In this document: piece after piece, positions 43,701 to 54,697 of the stretch
Numbering within the stretch: the stretch's first letter is position 1
Layout of the letters: each line of letters opens with the position of its first letter
From: Symsagittifera roscoffensis
Lineage: Eukaryota > Xenacoelomorpha > Acoela > Convolutidae
Reading direction: 5' to 3'
Assembly (NCBI RefSeq): GCF_963678635.1
Contig: NC_087065.1
Span: forward strand, 52,705,858 to 52,769,857
DNA length: 64,000 nucleotides
Position numbers and translations under genes: made by a program
The notes under the pieces: generated by a model
Databases searched by the model: none
The model's input: the letters and a program-made list of their open reading frames with translations, nothing else
What the model was told of the DNA's origin: nothing

Positions 43701-44602
43701 GGAATCACCACACTGCCAAAAGTGCCAAAGCTTCTACAGACCTTGCATCCTAAAGAAGGTTATGTTTTGCAACTACCTTACCCTAAAATTGTAACACGAG
43801 CTGGGGATGAAAATAACTCACCATGGAAAAGTTCTTCAGCTCCGCCAAAGTCACTGGATGGCACCCTTTGTCGACCTCAACCCGCGCCTACAAAAAGCCG
43901 CGGTAAATAAATTCCAGGAGAACTTCTACAAGCTAATTGTTAATTCAGCTTTCGGTAAGACAATGGAGTCTAAGTTAGGAAGAAAGAAGATGGAGATTGT
44001 AAGGAATGAGAGAGAATTTTTACAGAAAACAGCTCTGAGCCCAATGAAAAGCTTTCAAATCATTGACGATCAATTAGCCACAATCAGCTTTTTAGTAAAA
44101 AAAATATTGTGGGACAAACCAAATTTTGTTCGGTATAAATTGAGTTGCTGAAGTGAAATGAAACTATACCCTGCGTTGTAGAAAAGAATAATAATTTTGC
44201 TTCTGTTTAGAAGGCACTCAAAAATTGAGTGCCAAAGGAATAAAATGGAGTGCACATAGAGAACTGGTCCATCAAACCTTCAGGGACACATTATTCACTG
44301 GAAAAACAATGAGAGTGTGCAACTATAATATAGTTTCGAAAGGTCAAACCAAAATGACAGTGAAACAAAACAAACTTGCATTATCACCATTCGACTCAAA
44401 ACGTTTTCTACTTTTCGATGGAATTTCGACAGTGCCCTATGGCCATAAAGCCGGCGACGAAAATGCTTTTCTAGAAGACATTTACATGGACACCGAGTGG
44501 GCCAATTCATACAATGAAAGTGATAACAGTTCTCCCGATTTTCAAAATCCGGATTGGGGATTTTTACAGCGGCCCTACTCAGTAGCAGAGCTGCAAGAAG
44601 AA
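40760..44602 (+). pseudogene. Protein-primed family B DNA polymerase, copy 2
   Basis: Same domain order as copy 1 (C2H2 fingers, Exo I, HNH-like zinc segment, Exo II, motifs A and B). Extra damage: TAG at 40940 in the second finger, TAA at 41153, frameshift before 41750, loss of the intron acceptor near 41890, TGA at 43001, TAG at 43396, and a 533-base deletion relative to copy 1 (equivalent to 31551-32083) that removes motif C (YSDTDS). Shared with copy 1 are stops near 41981, 42353 and 43566. Where copy 1 has TAG at 29621, copy 2 keeps Trp, so some lesions are private to each. The C-terminus runs in frame into foreign sequence at 44603. Confidence 0.85.
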
Positions 44603-46210
44603 CAGCTGCAAGAACCGAGGAGAGAGTTTGATGCCCAGATGGAGACAGCATCCTATCGAAAGCTAAAGGACTGGAGGAATTTGCTCTTTCAATACTTACT
44701 ACAGCTGAACATAAGTCTGGCCGGAGAAGATAAGTCAATCTCCAACGAGAGTGAACTGAAGAAGTGTGGGGGGATGCCCCTGTTGACAGATTTGGCCCTG
44801 ATGATGCGGATCGATCCGCTAGCTCTAAGATTCGTTTCGAGAGAATTAGTTACCGTTGTTTACGGGCCTACAGTGGCGCACGTGAGCCCGGATGTGCAGG
44901 TGGAGGCGTACAGACACTCGGTTCTGTACGTTAACCTTGTGTCAGTGGTCAGTGGTGGACTGTTCTGTGCAGAACAAGGCGGAGCAGAGGGAGTTGAGAG
45001 GACTGGCGAGCGAAGATCGACTATTCGGAAGGGTATCAGAGCCTGGCTGGTTGTTGATAGATCTGAACAACAGCTTCAAGTGTCGAATGGGAGGCGAAAA
45101 ATTTTTGACTGCACATTTCAATCCCAAACTTTGGAACTTATGACCAATCATCAAGGATACGAAAAACGCAGTGAAAATACCGCCCTGGCCGGAGACATAC
45201 GCCCATGTGAAGGAGACTCATGACAGTGGCTGTCGGGTTTAAAACCGCTGCCGGATAGGTGCCCCCTGTATCTGCGCATCAGGAGGATGTTGTTGGGAGT
45301 AACTAGTCCAGTCTTGGCTCCCAGGATTGGAGCTGCGCAAGATGTAGAAGAGAGAATGCTCAAGTGGTGCGAGGGAATGAAGCCGCGCTTCATCAGTTGG
45401 AATGCCGCAGTTCTACACACCTTCGAGTTTACTTTTCCGGACATATGGAATAGAAAGAAGATCAAGGCCATACCATCAAGAAAACCAGAGGTCTCTGCAG
45501 GCCACTGGAATGACGTGTACATTCCCGCGGACGCTAAGGCTGAAATAGTCCAGCCGGGAGACGGTAGTGATGATGGGGGTGAGAAAGGAGTCAAGAGGAG
45601 GCATCTATCTTACGATAGAGAAAGTGGCGCCGCATGGTCAAGAGCCCGTAGAAATTGTCATAAATGAACAGGTGTTTCACCAAGCAAGTGACCTGACGAT
45701 ACCTGCTCGGCCGGATGCAGGAGTTGAAACGCGCCAAGGCACCTGAGGATGATGGAGGAAAGGAAGGAGCCGCGAATAAAGAAAATCAAGGGGAAGATGA
45801 TCCCATCGAAAGGAAAAGCGATAGAATGAGCGAGTTCGACTTGGGTGCCCTGGAGAGAGATCTTCTCAGAATACGACTTCAATGAAATGCAAGGCGGTGG
45901 GGCAATTTTGACGCTAGTGCTGATGACATCGTCATCATTTATGGCTCCCACTAAGGAGCCCCCGGCTAGTTTGTCTCTCGTGGAGTTTATGCACCTGGTT
46001 GAAGCACACCAGAGGAGGGGCGAGTCCAAGCTGCTCAGTGAATCCCCTTGGACGCGCGTAGCCTTCATGGATAGCACGAGGAGCGTAATTCGGAGATACG
46101 GCACTCAGTCCGTAATGAGAGTGGGGTTGAACCAGCCCGTCCTGCGAAACCTGATAGAGAAGATGATGGAGTCCACTGAATCTGACGGCCTGACCGAGTC
46201 AGTCAAGTAG
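44603..46210 (+). pseudogene. Unknown GC-rich protein family, N-terminal part
   Basis: An open frame continues from PolB copy 2 to 45223, then after one TGA on to 45667, and a shifted frame covers 45845-46210. Segments include LKDWRNLLFQYLLQLNISLA, LALMMRIDPLALRFVSRELV, a WNRKKIKAIPSRKPE stretch and EFMHLVEAHQRRGESKLL. Composition near 50% GC contrasts with the AT-rich Polinton. I recognise no domain. It probably belongs with the 46970-49200 fragments. Confidence 0.45.
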
Positions 46211-46969
46211 AAAAGCGCTGAGAAGAGTCCGAATATGCGAGATTGACCCATCAGAAGAGCCAATAAAGGGCTGAGGAAGTACAAGTCTAAGGTGAGGAAG
46301 TTGAAGGAGAGAGTGAATGATAAATCAACCAACCCCAAAGTTGTGAAGTCGAAGGCCGCAACAGTGGTGATGTCACTAGCAAAGTTGTCCCGTCTAAGAG
46401 AAGTTGGGCAAGGGGGTGGTGCCATACACGGCGGCAGGGAAACAGAGAACCAGGTGCCACCAATGTTGCTGGCAGGATTGATTTCTACGGCTTCAAAAGC
46501 CAAGCAAAGCGAGAGTTGGAAGGGCAGCTCGACGTGGTCGAGTATAGTCGCATCACAGTGCCCGAATCAGTTCATATGAGCAATCCTGCTGGTGGATATA
46601 TGGAGATGGTGAAGGCGAGAATTTCCTTCGCTTTTCTACAATCCTGCTGATGGCCTGGCATGATAAGCAAGCCATGCAGGTGCAAAGGTTTAGTGTCGGG
46701 ATCGAACCTGAAGAAGAAAGAATATGGCACTGTGATGTCATCGTAAGCAAATGAGGATGGTTTGGAGCTTCTGAACAAAATTTCCTGCAAGGCGGCCCTG
46801 CAGAAATGTTTTGATGAAACCATGCGTACTCCCTTATCTGTAAGGTCGTACATAGCCAAATCCTGTGTTAGGACAGATTTGAAGTGAGACTTGGGTGGTG
46901 CCTTATTGGGACAAGGAAATGGGAGTACGAAGCCACCATCGAGACGAAAGCTAGAAACAACAGTTAGAA
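46211..46969 (+). pseudogene. Broken linker of the GC-rich family
   Basis: Basic, helical short frames (KYKSKVRKLKERVNDKST-type near 46280-46320; a 95-codon frame at 46292-46579) and further shifted pieces. Long frames on the minus strand here look like shadows. Confidence 0.35.
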
Positions 46970-47524
46970 TTGATGGGAGGTTTGAAAATAATGATCGCCT
47001 GGGACGATTCTGCGATTCTGAGGTCGAGGAAGCGTGAAGGAGTCTTATTGAGAGCTTTGTTGAAACTCTACCAAGACATGTCACTGCAGATCCCGATGAA
47101 GGAACTGAATGATATGGATAGCTACCGGAGATTGGAGGAAGTCACGAGATGTTCCAATAAAGAACTGACAGTTACGAAAGAGCTGTTGGAGGAAGTTCGG
47201 AGTCTGAAAGAGTATGCGACGTTAGGGAAACGGAAGTCCTTCCAATCCGTGTCGGCTGTCCCAGGAATGGTCTATAATCCGTTCCTCAAAGTGGAAGTGA
47301 GGGACTCATACTTCGACTTGATCCTCAATTTCTGGGTGGAGAGGGTGCGGGAATTGGGGACAATAGCATCGGAACAACTACAGTTAGGTGTGATTGTGGA
47401 GGAACAAGTGCTGGAGCCCTCGGTTCGCCAGCTGGAGGGGCTTGTAAGCTTCGAGTGCGGTTCGTGGGACGGTCCACTGAAGACCAGCTTAGTGACGATG
47501 TGGGAACTCATGAAGCATTCATGA
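46970..47524 (+). pseudogene. Unknown GC-rich family, RCSN segment
   Basis: 185-codon frame containing RRLEEVTRCSNKELTVTKEL, KRKSFQSVSAVPGMVYNPFL and LILNFWVERVRELGTI. It aligns by eye with 33780-34060. Strongly helical with heptad-like Leu/Glu spacing. No known family; two related copies next to LTR-like repeats suggest an LTR-element protein. Confidence 0.5.
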
Positions 47525-49230
47525 TGCCCAAATCCGAACGCGGGCCTGATATGGAACCTTACCGCTGAAGTTGAGCTAGAGGAAAAAGACGATGAGAGCC
47601 TACACGACTTAGGCGTGATACACTTTTTATTGGCTTTGGAAATAACAAAGCAGGATGACGGACAACCCACGGAACCATCCGAGGGTAACTCTCTGAGCGA
47701 TTGGATGAAGGAGGTTACTTGCCTAGCTTCCAGCTGAGGAAAGGAAGGGCATGTGTGTGGGAACGGCCACTGCTTGAAAACATTGACGGAACAGCACCGC
47801 CAGTTAGCCAATCTATATGGAAGATTGAGTAATTCGGACAAGAATGAGATTGAATTGATTGCGGATTGCCACAGAGTAATGGAGGTGAACCTGTCGACCG
47901 CCTTAGGCTTCTGCAGTATGGTCAGCTCGATTGAATCGCTGGAACGCCTGGAGCGTGCCCATGAGCTGGTCACATCCTTGAGTGTGCAAGTGTTCCCTGG
48001 AGCGTTACAGACGGAACAGAAAATTGGAAGATGGCGGGAGGGTCTGGAGAACAAAATGGATTTGAAGCACAGCATGGGATATCATAAGAGAGTCGGCTCG
48101 AAGAACCTGGTAGGATCTAGGGCGGCACCGTAGTGTAACAAGAAATACCCGACACACCGGGTGGTTGAAGATGCCAGAACACAACACAGACTGATTGATC
48201 AGCTCTTTTTGGTGCCTAAATGTGTGCAACTGTCGCAAATGTCAGAGAAATCCCATGAGCTAATGACTAAGATCCTTTGGGCAGTCCCAGAGAGGTCTAG
48301 GGAATAATTAAAAGAGATAGTGGGGGAAGAGTTTGTCGTGAAGTGGGGCCAGGGGAACATTAGCGAGTTCCAGAAAAAGAAGGCCAACGGGATGATGTCA
48401 AGCGATTTCTCCACGATAGATGAAAAAGATAAAACTCATCAGACGATGATGGAGATCGAGCCCCTACTCGTAGCATCGGGTTATCGAACTTTTCCTTACG
48501 GAGGAATTTCCTGCTGACTCATGGGGAGTACCCGTGTCACTGCCTGGCGCAGACGTTTTGGTACCTCAAGAGAGCAAACTTAGTTTTGGTTTGGATTGCT
48601 GAGGAGTTATTCGCCATGCTAGCAGTAGGGTGGCTGGAAGCCAATGCAGGGACGACTGAAAAGGAGATGGCCGTGCCAACTCCGGAGCAATTGAGCAGAG
48701 TGAGCATCAAAAAGAGACTGGATCTGTTCAGGACAACATGCAAAGTTCTGAGGATACCGAAGGAGATAGAAAGGATATGGGCAAGTCAAAGATTGGTTCC
48801 GCACAGTGATGAAGGCATGGGTATAAGAGCACGCGAAGCGTCATATGTCCCGAAACACGGAAGCATATCAATCTTTCCAGCTAGATATAGGACCGGGAGC
48901 CTAAAAGAGATAACTCCTGACACATAGGAACGCTGTGACAACAGTGTTGAAGATAGTGGCTAAAATGTCTAAAAGAGGTCTTACAAGCTGACCCAGAGCA
49001 AAATCCAGAGCAAAACATGAGCATGTGTCTGCTCAACAGCTTCTGCAGGAACAGGGAGCAGAAAGTGAAACTGGATCTACCACCCTGCAATCAGAGGTTG
49101 CTGGAGCAAGAAAGCTGAAGCACGGCCCGTAACTTTTTGGACATGCTACATAAAGTCCTGAAATGCAGTGAGATGGGAGAGCAGGAACCAGGAGCGATGG
49201 AGTGAGGATTAAAGAAGAGACGCGACGGAG
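47525..49230 (+). pseudogene. Unknown GC-rich family, C-terminal part
   Basis: Frames at 47560-47740, 47753-48133, 48320-48517 and 48586-48927 can be read as one protein with stops and shifts. The 47753-48133 part matches 35220-35450 (LIADC, NLSTALGF, PGALQ, RWREGLE). Later segments are helical (STIDEKDKTHQTMMEIEPLL; LSRVSIKKRLDLFRTTCKVL). No domain recognised. Confidence 0.45.
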
Positions 49231-49239
49231 GATTGGAGA

Positions 49240-49870
49240 GAGCTCAAAGTTATTTATTTTGGTGCGTTAAAACTTGAACTAATTAAGCAAGATTGATCAA
49301 TGAAACTTTCAAACTTTTTGTTTTGCTGAGGTTTGATTAATCAGACCTTGTTTTTGTTTGAAATTATTGAGAATTTTCGCAATTGTTAAATTACAATGGA
49401 AAATTTTTGTTGATGCTATTCATTTATACATCTTCAGTTTGGGTACGCTAGCTCGAAGAGGGTGAAAACCTCATAATTTTTTCTAGCCACAGAGTTTCTT
49501 AATTTTAATATTAAGGACAACGGTATAAATGAATGATTTTACTTGGCGAGTGACACTAAGTTAATTTTAATGGTTACATGGCCGTTCTACGTCCCAATCT
49601 TTTTAAATCAGCAGGAGCGAGAAGAAATTTTAAGGAGGAATTATGTAAGTAGTCAGAAAAGAATTTTTCTCTAGGACACTCCTCATAGTGCAAATTTTGT
49701 GAAAATGTTAGATGGCAGTAAAATGTAGTATGATGCTAGTTATGACAGGCAGTGAGTTGAGGTAGAGTAGATAAATTTCATTCTTCTAATGCAATTTGTA
49801 GGTTGATTATAGAAAACTGGATCACCATTTGAAGATAACCCGGAGTTATGCGTTCAATGAAGACATTCAA
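49240..49870. other. AT-rich stretch, no gene
   Basis: Transition from the GC-rich family to the LTR-like repeats. Nothing coding. Confidence 0.4.
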
Positions 49871-52030
49871 GGGACTGTCCGGGGAGTCTGTGCCAATCCC
49901 CCGGATTGGCACAGTCGAACCCGCCGTAGCACTGAAAAAGGAACAGTAAAGGCCTTAGGAACAGGTTATCAGTGAGAAAGAGGGTCGGAATGATCTAGAA
50001 ATTCAATTTTTAAGATTTAGAATTGCGACTGAATATTTCCCGGAAAATTAGAAAAACGGCCAAATTTGGATAGAAAATCAGAAAAAAAAAACAGGCAACC
50101 GGATAGACACGACAAGAAGCAGTCGAGAAAAACGGGAGAAAACGCGAGAAAAACGCGTAACGGCAGCCGATAGGAAGAAAGAATGCTTCAGTGGGATATC
50201 CGGAGCGGATCGGTGCCCTCCCACGCCACGAGATCGGAAAGATAAGAGAGTCATCTCCGGGGAGAGTGAAAATGGAGGCCCGGTGCCCAAAGACTCAGCA
50301 GACTGCAAACTTACTTCTTAGCTGCTGTGATGCCCTGAATAGCTGAAATTACTCCGAGTTTATATCGTTTTTCAGAGCATGAGTAGCTAGAAAAAAGAAA
50401 GGGTTAATCCATCTCCAATGGATTTAATAGAAAACGGTCACTGAAAAAATAACAAACAATGACATTCGAACAGTGTTTTTAATGGTAGTCATGTAGTCTG
50501 GTGATCCGACACTCAGCCATGTGGCTATCTTCGCATGTAACGAAAGCTGATCAAAAGTCGTTTCTCTGATGGCCTAAAAATGGTAACTTTTTATTTAGCC
50601 CTAAGTAGACAACAAGATCAACTGGTTCGGTCTTGACGAAGAAAAACGGGTAGATTTTAGGTAACTGACGCCGGGCAGTCGTCAATAGGTGCTTTTTCTA
50701 CGCTCCGTCACTATGTAGTATTTGGGCGAATGTCACATTTATGTGCCATTCTGCCAGATTGACACAGCGCAACCTTCCGACGACACGAAAAAAAAACGAA
50801 TAAAGGCCTAAGGAACGAAAAAGTATTGCGAAGGAGGGTAGGAACATTCTAGAATTATTTTTTTAAAATTTCGATTGAAGAGTGGATATTTCTCAGAAAT
50901 ACGAAAAAGACGGCCATTTTGACGAAAAAGGACGAAAAAACAGAACAACGACAAATATTGTGGAAAACGGTCGCACAAGAGGCAAAAAATACGAAGCCTC
51001 TTATCGTGGCAACAACACACGATAAGACTCTTAGCTGCGGAAATTGGTGGAGAAGGAAGCTTCAGTGGGGAAGGAATATCCCACGGAACCCTCCCGTGCC
51101 ACAAATTGGAAGAGATAAGAACATTATCTCAGGAAGATTACGGGAGCGGAGGCTTGGTCCCCCAGAGAGTGTTTTATGTGAAGGGACTATATAAAACTAA
51201 CTTTGTAGCTACTTGGATGTCGCAGAAGTCTGAATTAACACCGGTATAATTTGATATTTTAGAGTATGAGAAGCTAGAAAGAGGAAAGGGTCAATCCATC
51301 TCCAATGGATTTAATATAGAACTGTCACACAAAAACATGTTAAAATAGGTTGTTCGAGCCGGATTTTTAATGGCAATCACGTAGTTGGAGGATCCGAGAC
51401 TCAGCTATGTGGTTGTGTTCGCATGTAAACGAAAGCTGATCAAAAGTCGTTTGACTGATGGCCTAAAAATAGTAACTTTTTACTTAGCCCTAAACAGACC
51501 AGAAAATCAACTGGCAAGGTCGAGACGGTGAAAAACGAGTAGGATTAAGGTAACTGACGCCTGCCAGTCGTTAATAGGTACTTTTTCTACGCTCCGTCGC
51601 TGTGTAGTATTTGGGCGAATGTTACATAGACGTTTTTATGGCGCTCCTGGGTGGGCCTGTCAGTGGCATAGGACCATCATGATCAGCAAGCGTTTCAGCT
51701 ACGAACCCTCCGCTCCGCGCGTATGCCCGAGTTAGAGGCCTTAATGACCGTTATTGTACTAGGGGGAAGGTGCGTACCCTCCGTCTGGTACTATTTAGCT
51801 TTTTAACTTAGTTAACACCGAAAATTCCGGGGGCCGGAGGGTTAGGTGGGAAATATAGAGCCCGCTTGTCCCGAGGTTCCAGGACCAAAAACAATTAAAA
51901 AGAAAGCGTAAAACCAAACAAAAATAGTGTATAACCACGAAAAAGCCAAAAACAAATTTATTTGAAAACAAAAAAGTACAAAAAACAGTAAAAAATCCAA
52001 AAAAGACCAAAAACAATAAAAAAACATAAA
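49871..52030. repeat. LTR-like repeats, tandem copies B and C
   Basis: Two diverged units: about 49880-50745 and 50746-52030. Each has a GGCCTTAGGAAC or GGCCTAAGGAAC start region, a GATAAGAnnnnATCTC block, TCAATCCATCTCCAATGGATTTAATA (in two variants), then the AATCACGTAGT...GGGCGAATGT segment that is also at 34180. Only C continues through the purine-rich 3' end. Non-coding on both strands. Together with copy A they behave like LTR or subterminal repeats of one retroelement family. Confidence 0.65.
51188..51196 (+). promoter_or_regulatory. TATA-like box in LTR-like copy C
   Basis: TATATAAAA lies about 180 bases before the conserved AATCACGTAGT segment in copy C. It is the best promoter-like string in the repeat, but copy B has diverged at this point, so support is weak. 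Confidence 0.25.
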
Positions 52031-53189
52031 GTGACTGTTTATATGTTATTTCCGGACGAGATGTGATCTGACTTTCCTATTTGTTGTTGTTTCAGATTGT
52101 TTCTGATAGAAAGATTGTGTGTTTTGGTGAAGGGTTAGCACGTTAATGGTGATTTTGCCGCTGACCGACGTGTTCCACACTCAACAGGGACATAGGGACA
52201 ACATCCACAACAACTGTTGGGTATCGTTCAGACATTTTTAGTATCGTTCGGGTACTATTTCATTAAAACTTAAGTGGTGGGGGGCACGATTGGCGCGGTC
52301 CGATTGTACCCTCCGTCGATCACAAATTTCCGAGTTAAGGGTCTTAATTCGGGTATTTTGGTGAAAAGGAGGGTATAATACTATTCATTAACGACTAATA
52401 ATAGGTTATTTTCCTTATTACATATTACTTATCTCCTAATTAGACCCAAGAAACACCCAAATTTTGTCGAAAATTATCGATTTTCGACCAAACTGTAGAC
52501 CCCCAAATTTTTGGATATCCGAGCTTTTCCGAACAGCAAAAAGCTTTTATATAGGGAGTAGCTACGTAGTTCGATCCCCCTAACTAGAGAAACCGCGTGA
52601 GAAAAGACTCAGTAAAAGTTGGAAAAGACCAAAATTTTTCGATCAAATTTTTGATAATTTTCTGAAATTTGTCAATCTGTTTTGGGGATCGAGTTTTTGA
52701 GTTTTTAGAGTTAGAGTAATAAAATTTTTTGTGTTAGGAGCGTGCTAGCTTAACGTGCTCGGCTGCCAGAAAAATTCTTGAGTAACCCTCCGATTAGCTC
52801 CGTAGATAGAGCTAACGACTTAAGGATTGGAAAAGGAAGGAATCGGAGGGTCCAAATTTGATAGTTATTGGCCAAAGTTTTGTCTCCAAACCAATTTTGG
52901 TCCGGTTTTTTGCATAATTCCAGTGCTGTACAGGGCTACTACGCTCGTTTCAATTATTTTTAGGCACTTTCAATAGGAATTGCGGAAAAAGTCTCTCAGA
53001 ACCTATATAGGTGGTGAAAAAAGGCCATTTGGACAAACACGTTTTTGGCAATTTCTCAAAGACTAGCCAACCGATCGGGATAATTTTGGTACCATAAGTC
53101 GACGTTTTGGACCACTTTTTTGGACCGCAACCGTTTTTGGGTTGATAACCTCGGAAAAGAAAAATTTTTTAGAATTTGTTGGTTCGGAG
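52031..53189. other. No gene; possible retroelement leader
   Basis: AT-rich, with scattered CCCTCCG motifs (about 52310, 52790, 52845 complement). No open frame above 60 codons in a plausible setting. Confidence 0.35.
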
Positions 53190-53740
53190 GGTCCAAATCA
53201 CAGGTAACCCTCCGAGCGGCAGAAAATTTTGTCAAAACACCTTTTTATCCAACTGGGAAGGTTGACCGTGTCAGCCAACCTAATTTTAAGTCAGGTGGAC
53301 CGCTTTTGGAGACTTTATCGCGGTAACATAACCTTTTTTCTTGATTTTTGGGGAACCCTCCGAGGTAACCCTCCGGAGTCAGCTAAACCCCTTAGCAACC
53401 CTCCTTAGTGGAAAATTTCCACGAGATCAGACAAAGAAGTTAAAACAGCCCCCCATAGAGGATTCAGCTTGTTTTGACGCTCCCTGAAGTTAATTGAAGG
53501 CCCTTCTAAGTGAGGTTCAGAAATTTGAAAATTTTGGAGGTACCCTCCGAAGTAACCCTCCGGAGCATATTAAGTATCTTATTGACCCTCCTTAGTAAAT
53601 TTAGGGGGACCCTCCGAAGTAACTTGGGTGATTAAGGTACCCTCCGAAGTAACCCTCCAAGGTAGGCTAAGTGTCTTAACAACCCTCCGGAGTGACTTAA
53701 ACTTCTTAGCAACCCTCCTTGTTAGAAGCTTGAGGAATCC
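53190..53740. repeat. CCCTCCG motif cluster
   Basis: AACCCTCC(G/T) or ACCCTCCG occurs more than fifteen times in about 550 bases (for example 53211, 53346, 53358, 53396, 53544, 53557, 53583, 53611, 53639, 53652, 53682, 53710), often in pairs 12-14 bases apart as GTAACCCTCCGGAGT. The intervening sequence is not repeated, so it is a motif array and not a simple tandem repeat. Confidence 0.75.
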
Positions 53741-53993
53741 TTCTGTGGCAATTTGGGAGACGGAAAATATCCATTTAATTAAGATCATATTAGGATATTA
53801 GGCGTGCTTATTAGGATCATAAGAGCCCATTTTGACCCGGAAATTCGTGATCAACTTTGGATTCTAGATCGGGTGTATCAGAAGTACCCGAACAAAAAAA
53901 ACTTTTTTTTATTGTGATTTTGGTTGTGCGGTTGCCTTGAGCTACTTAATAGGAAAGTTCGGGCAATCCGGGGACAAATAAACGAATACCTCG

Positions 53994-54022
53994 GTGAGTG
54001 TATTAGGCAAATACACACTCAC
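53994..54022 (+). other. Hairpin, repeat unit 1
   Basis: GTGAGTGTATT faces AATACACACTCAC around AGGCA. The partner in unit 2 (54178-54206) has changed on both sides (A to G on the left, T to C on the right) and still pairs. Confidence 0.6.
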
Positions 54023-54177
54023 TTGAGAAGAATAATTGTTCCCTACTCTCGTGCACTTGGAGCAGTCCGGGTGTGGGAGAGCTTTTTCTTAGACTATAGA
54101 AATTTTCGATCGAGGTTGCCTTGAGCTACTTAGTAGGACAGCTCGGGCAATCGCAGGGCACCTAAAAGAAGACCTCG

Positions 54178-54206
54178 GTGGGTGTATTAGGCAAATACAC
54201 ACCCAC
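54178..54206 (+). other. Hairpin, repeat unit 2
   Basis: GTGGGTGTATT faces AATACACACCCAC around AGGCA. See unit 1 for the compensatory change. Confidence 0.6.
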
Positions 54207-54697
54207 TTGAGAAGACTGTGTCCTGGGCTTTGTTCTTTCGGATCGTTCCGATTGAGGGAAGTCTTTTTCTTTAAGACTAAGTTTTATTGATCTGTTTCTG
54301 AATCATCACTGCTTTTTATCAAAGATTGTTTAATTTTAACAAGGCAGTGACTTGATAAATTGTGTGGCGATAAATTGATACTGACAAAAGGTCGCTGTCA
54401 CCTGTAGGATATTCTTATCTGATTATCCATTGTGTTTTGTGTGTTGATTATATCTTGTGAAAATTTTGTGATACTGTTATACTATACAACAGGGTTGAGT
54501 TAGCATTATATCAATACTGAGCAGGCCCTGTGTGTGCAACTCTAGCTGATTCACTAAGATTGTCATTGAGAAACCTAAGAGACATTCTTGATACTTACGA
54601 GATCGAAGAGGCAGCGTTAAGTAATTTAACTTGAACTTGTTCGCGGTACGTGTGCATCGCCATTAAATCATACGAGAATTGTTTTTTGTCACAAAGC

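Larger units (their letters stand above)
36284..44602 (+). repeat. Second copy of the Polinton right half
   Basis: Matches 24269-32562: the 3.7 kb TIR element followed by PolB. Offset is 12.0 kb in the TIR element and 12.6 kb after about 40.6 kb, because copy 1 lost about 600 bases. It starts in the 3' flank of the protease gene, with no capsid, integrase or ATPase. It ends inside the PolB C-terminus at an AGCTGCAAGAA motif that is repeated on both sides of the junction. No boundary repeat is present. Confidence 0.9.
53930..54290. repeat. 184-bp tandem repeat with conserved hairpin
   Basis: GGTTGCCTTGAGCTACTTA begins at 53930 and again at 54114. Both units contain CTCGGGCAATC or TTCGGGCAATC, a hairpin with the loop AGGC, CACTTGAGAAGA, and a T-rich end (AGCTTTTTCTTAGACTA; AGTCTTTTTCTTTAAGACTA). 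It sits 400-750 bases upstream of the Gag ATG, in the expected position of a retroelement leader or LTR. Confidence 0.8.

Noticed and set aside
45151-48238. Long minus-strand frames (for example 47272-48075, 267 codons) in the GC-rich region
   Set aside because: The plus strand shows cross-copy protein conservation with 33.5-35.6 kb. The minus frames are Ser/Pro-rich and typical shadows of Glu/Leu-rich coding.
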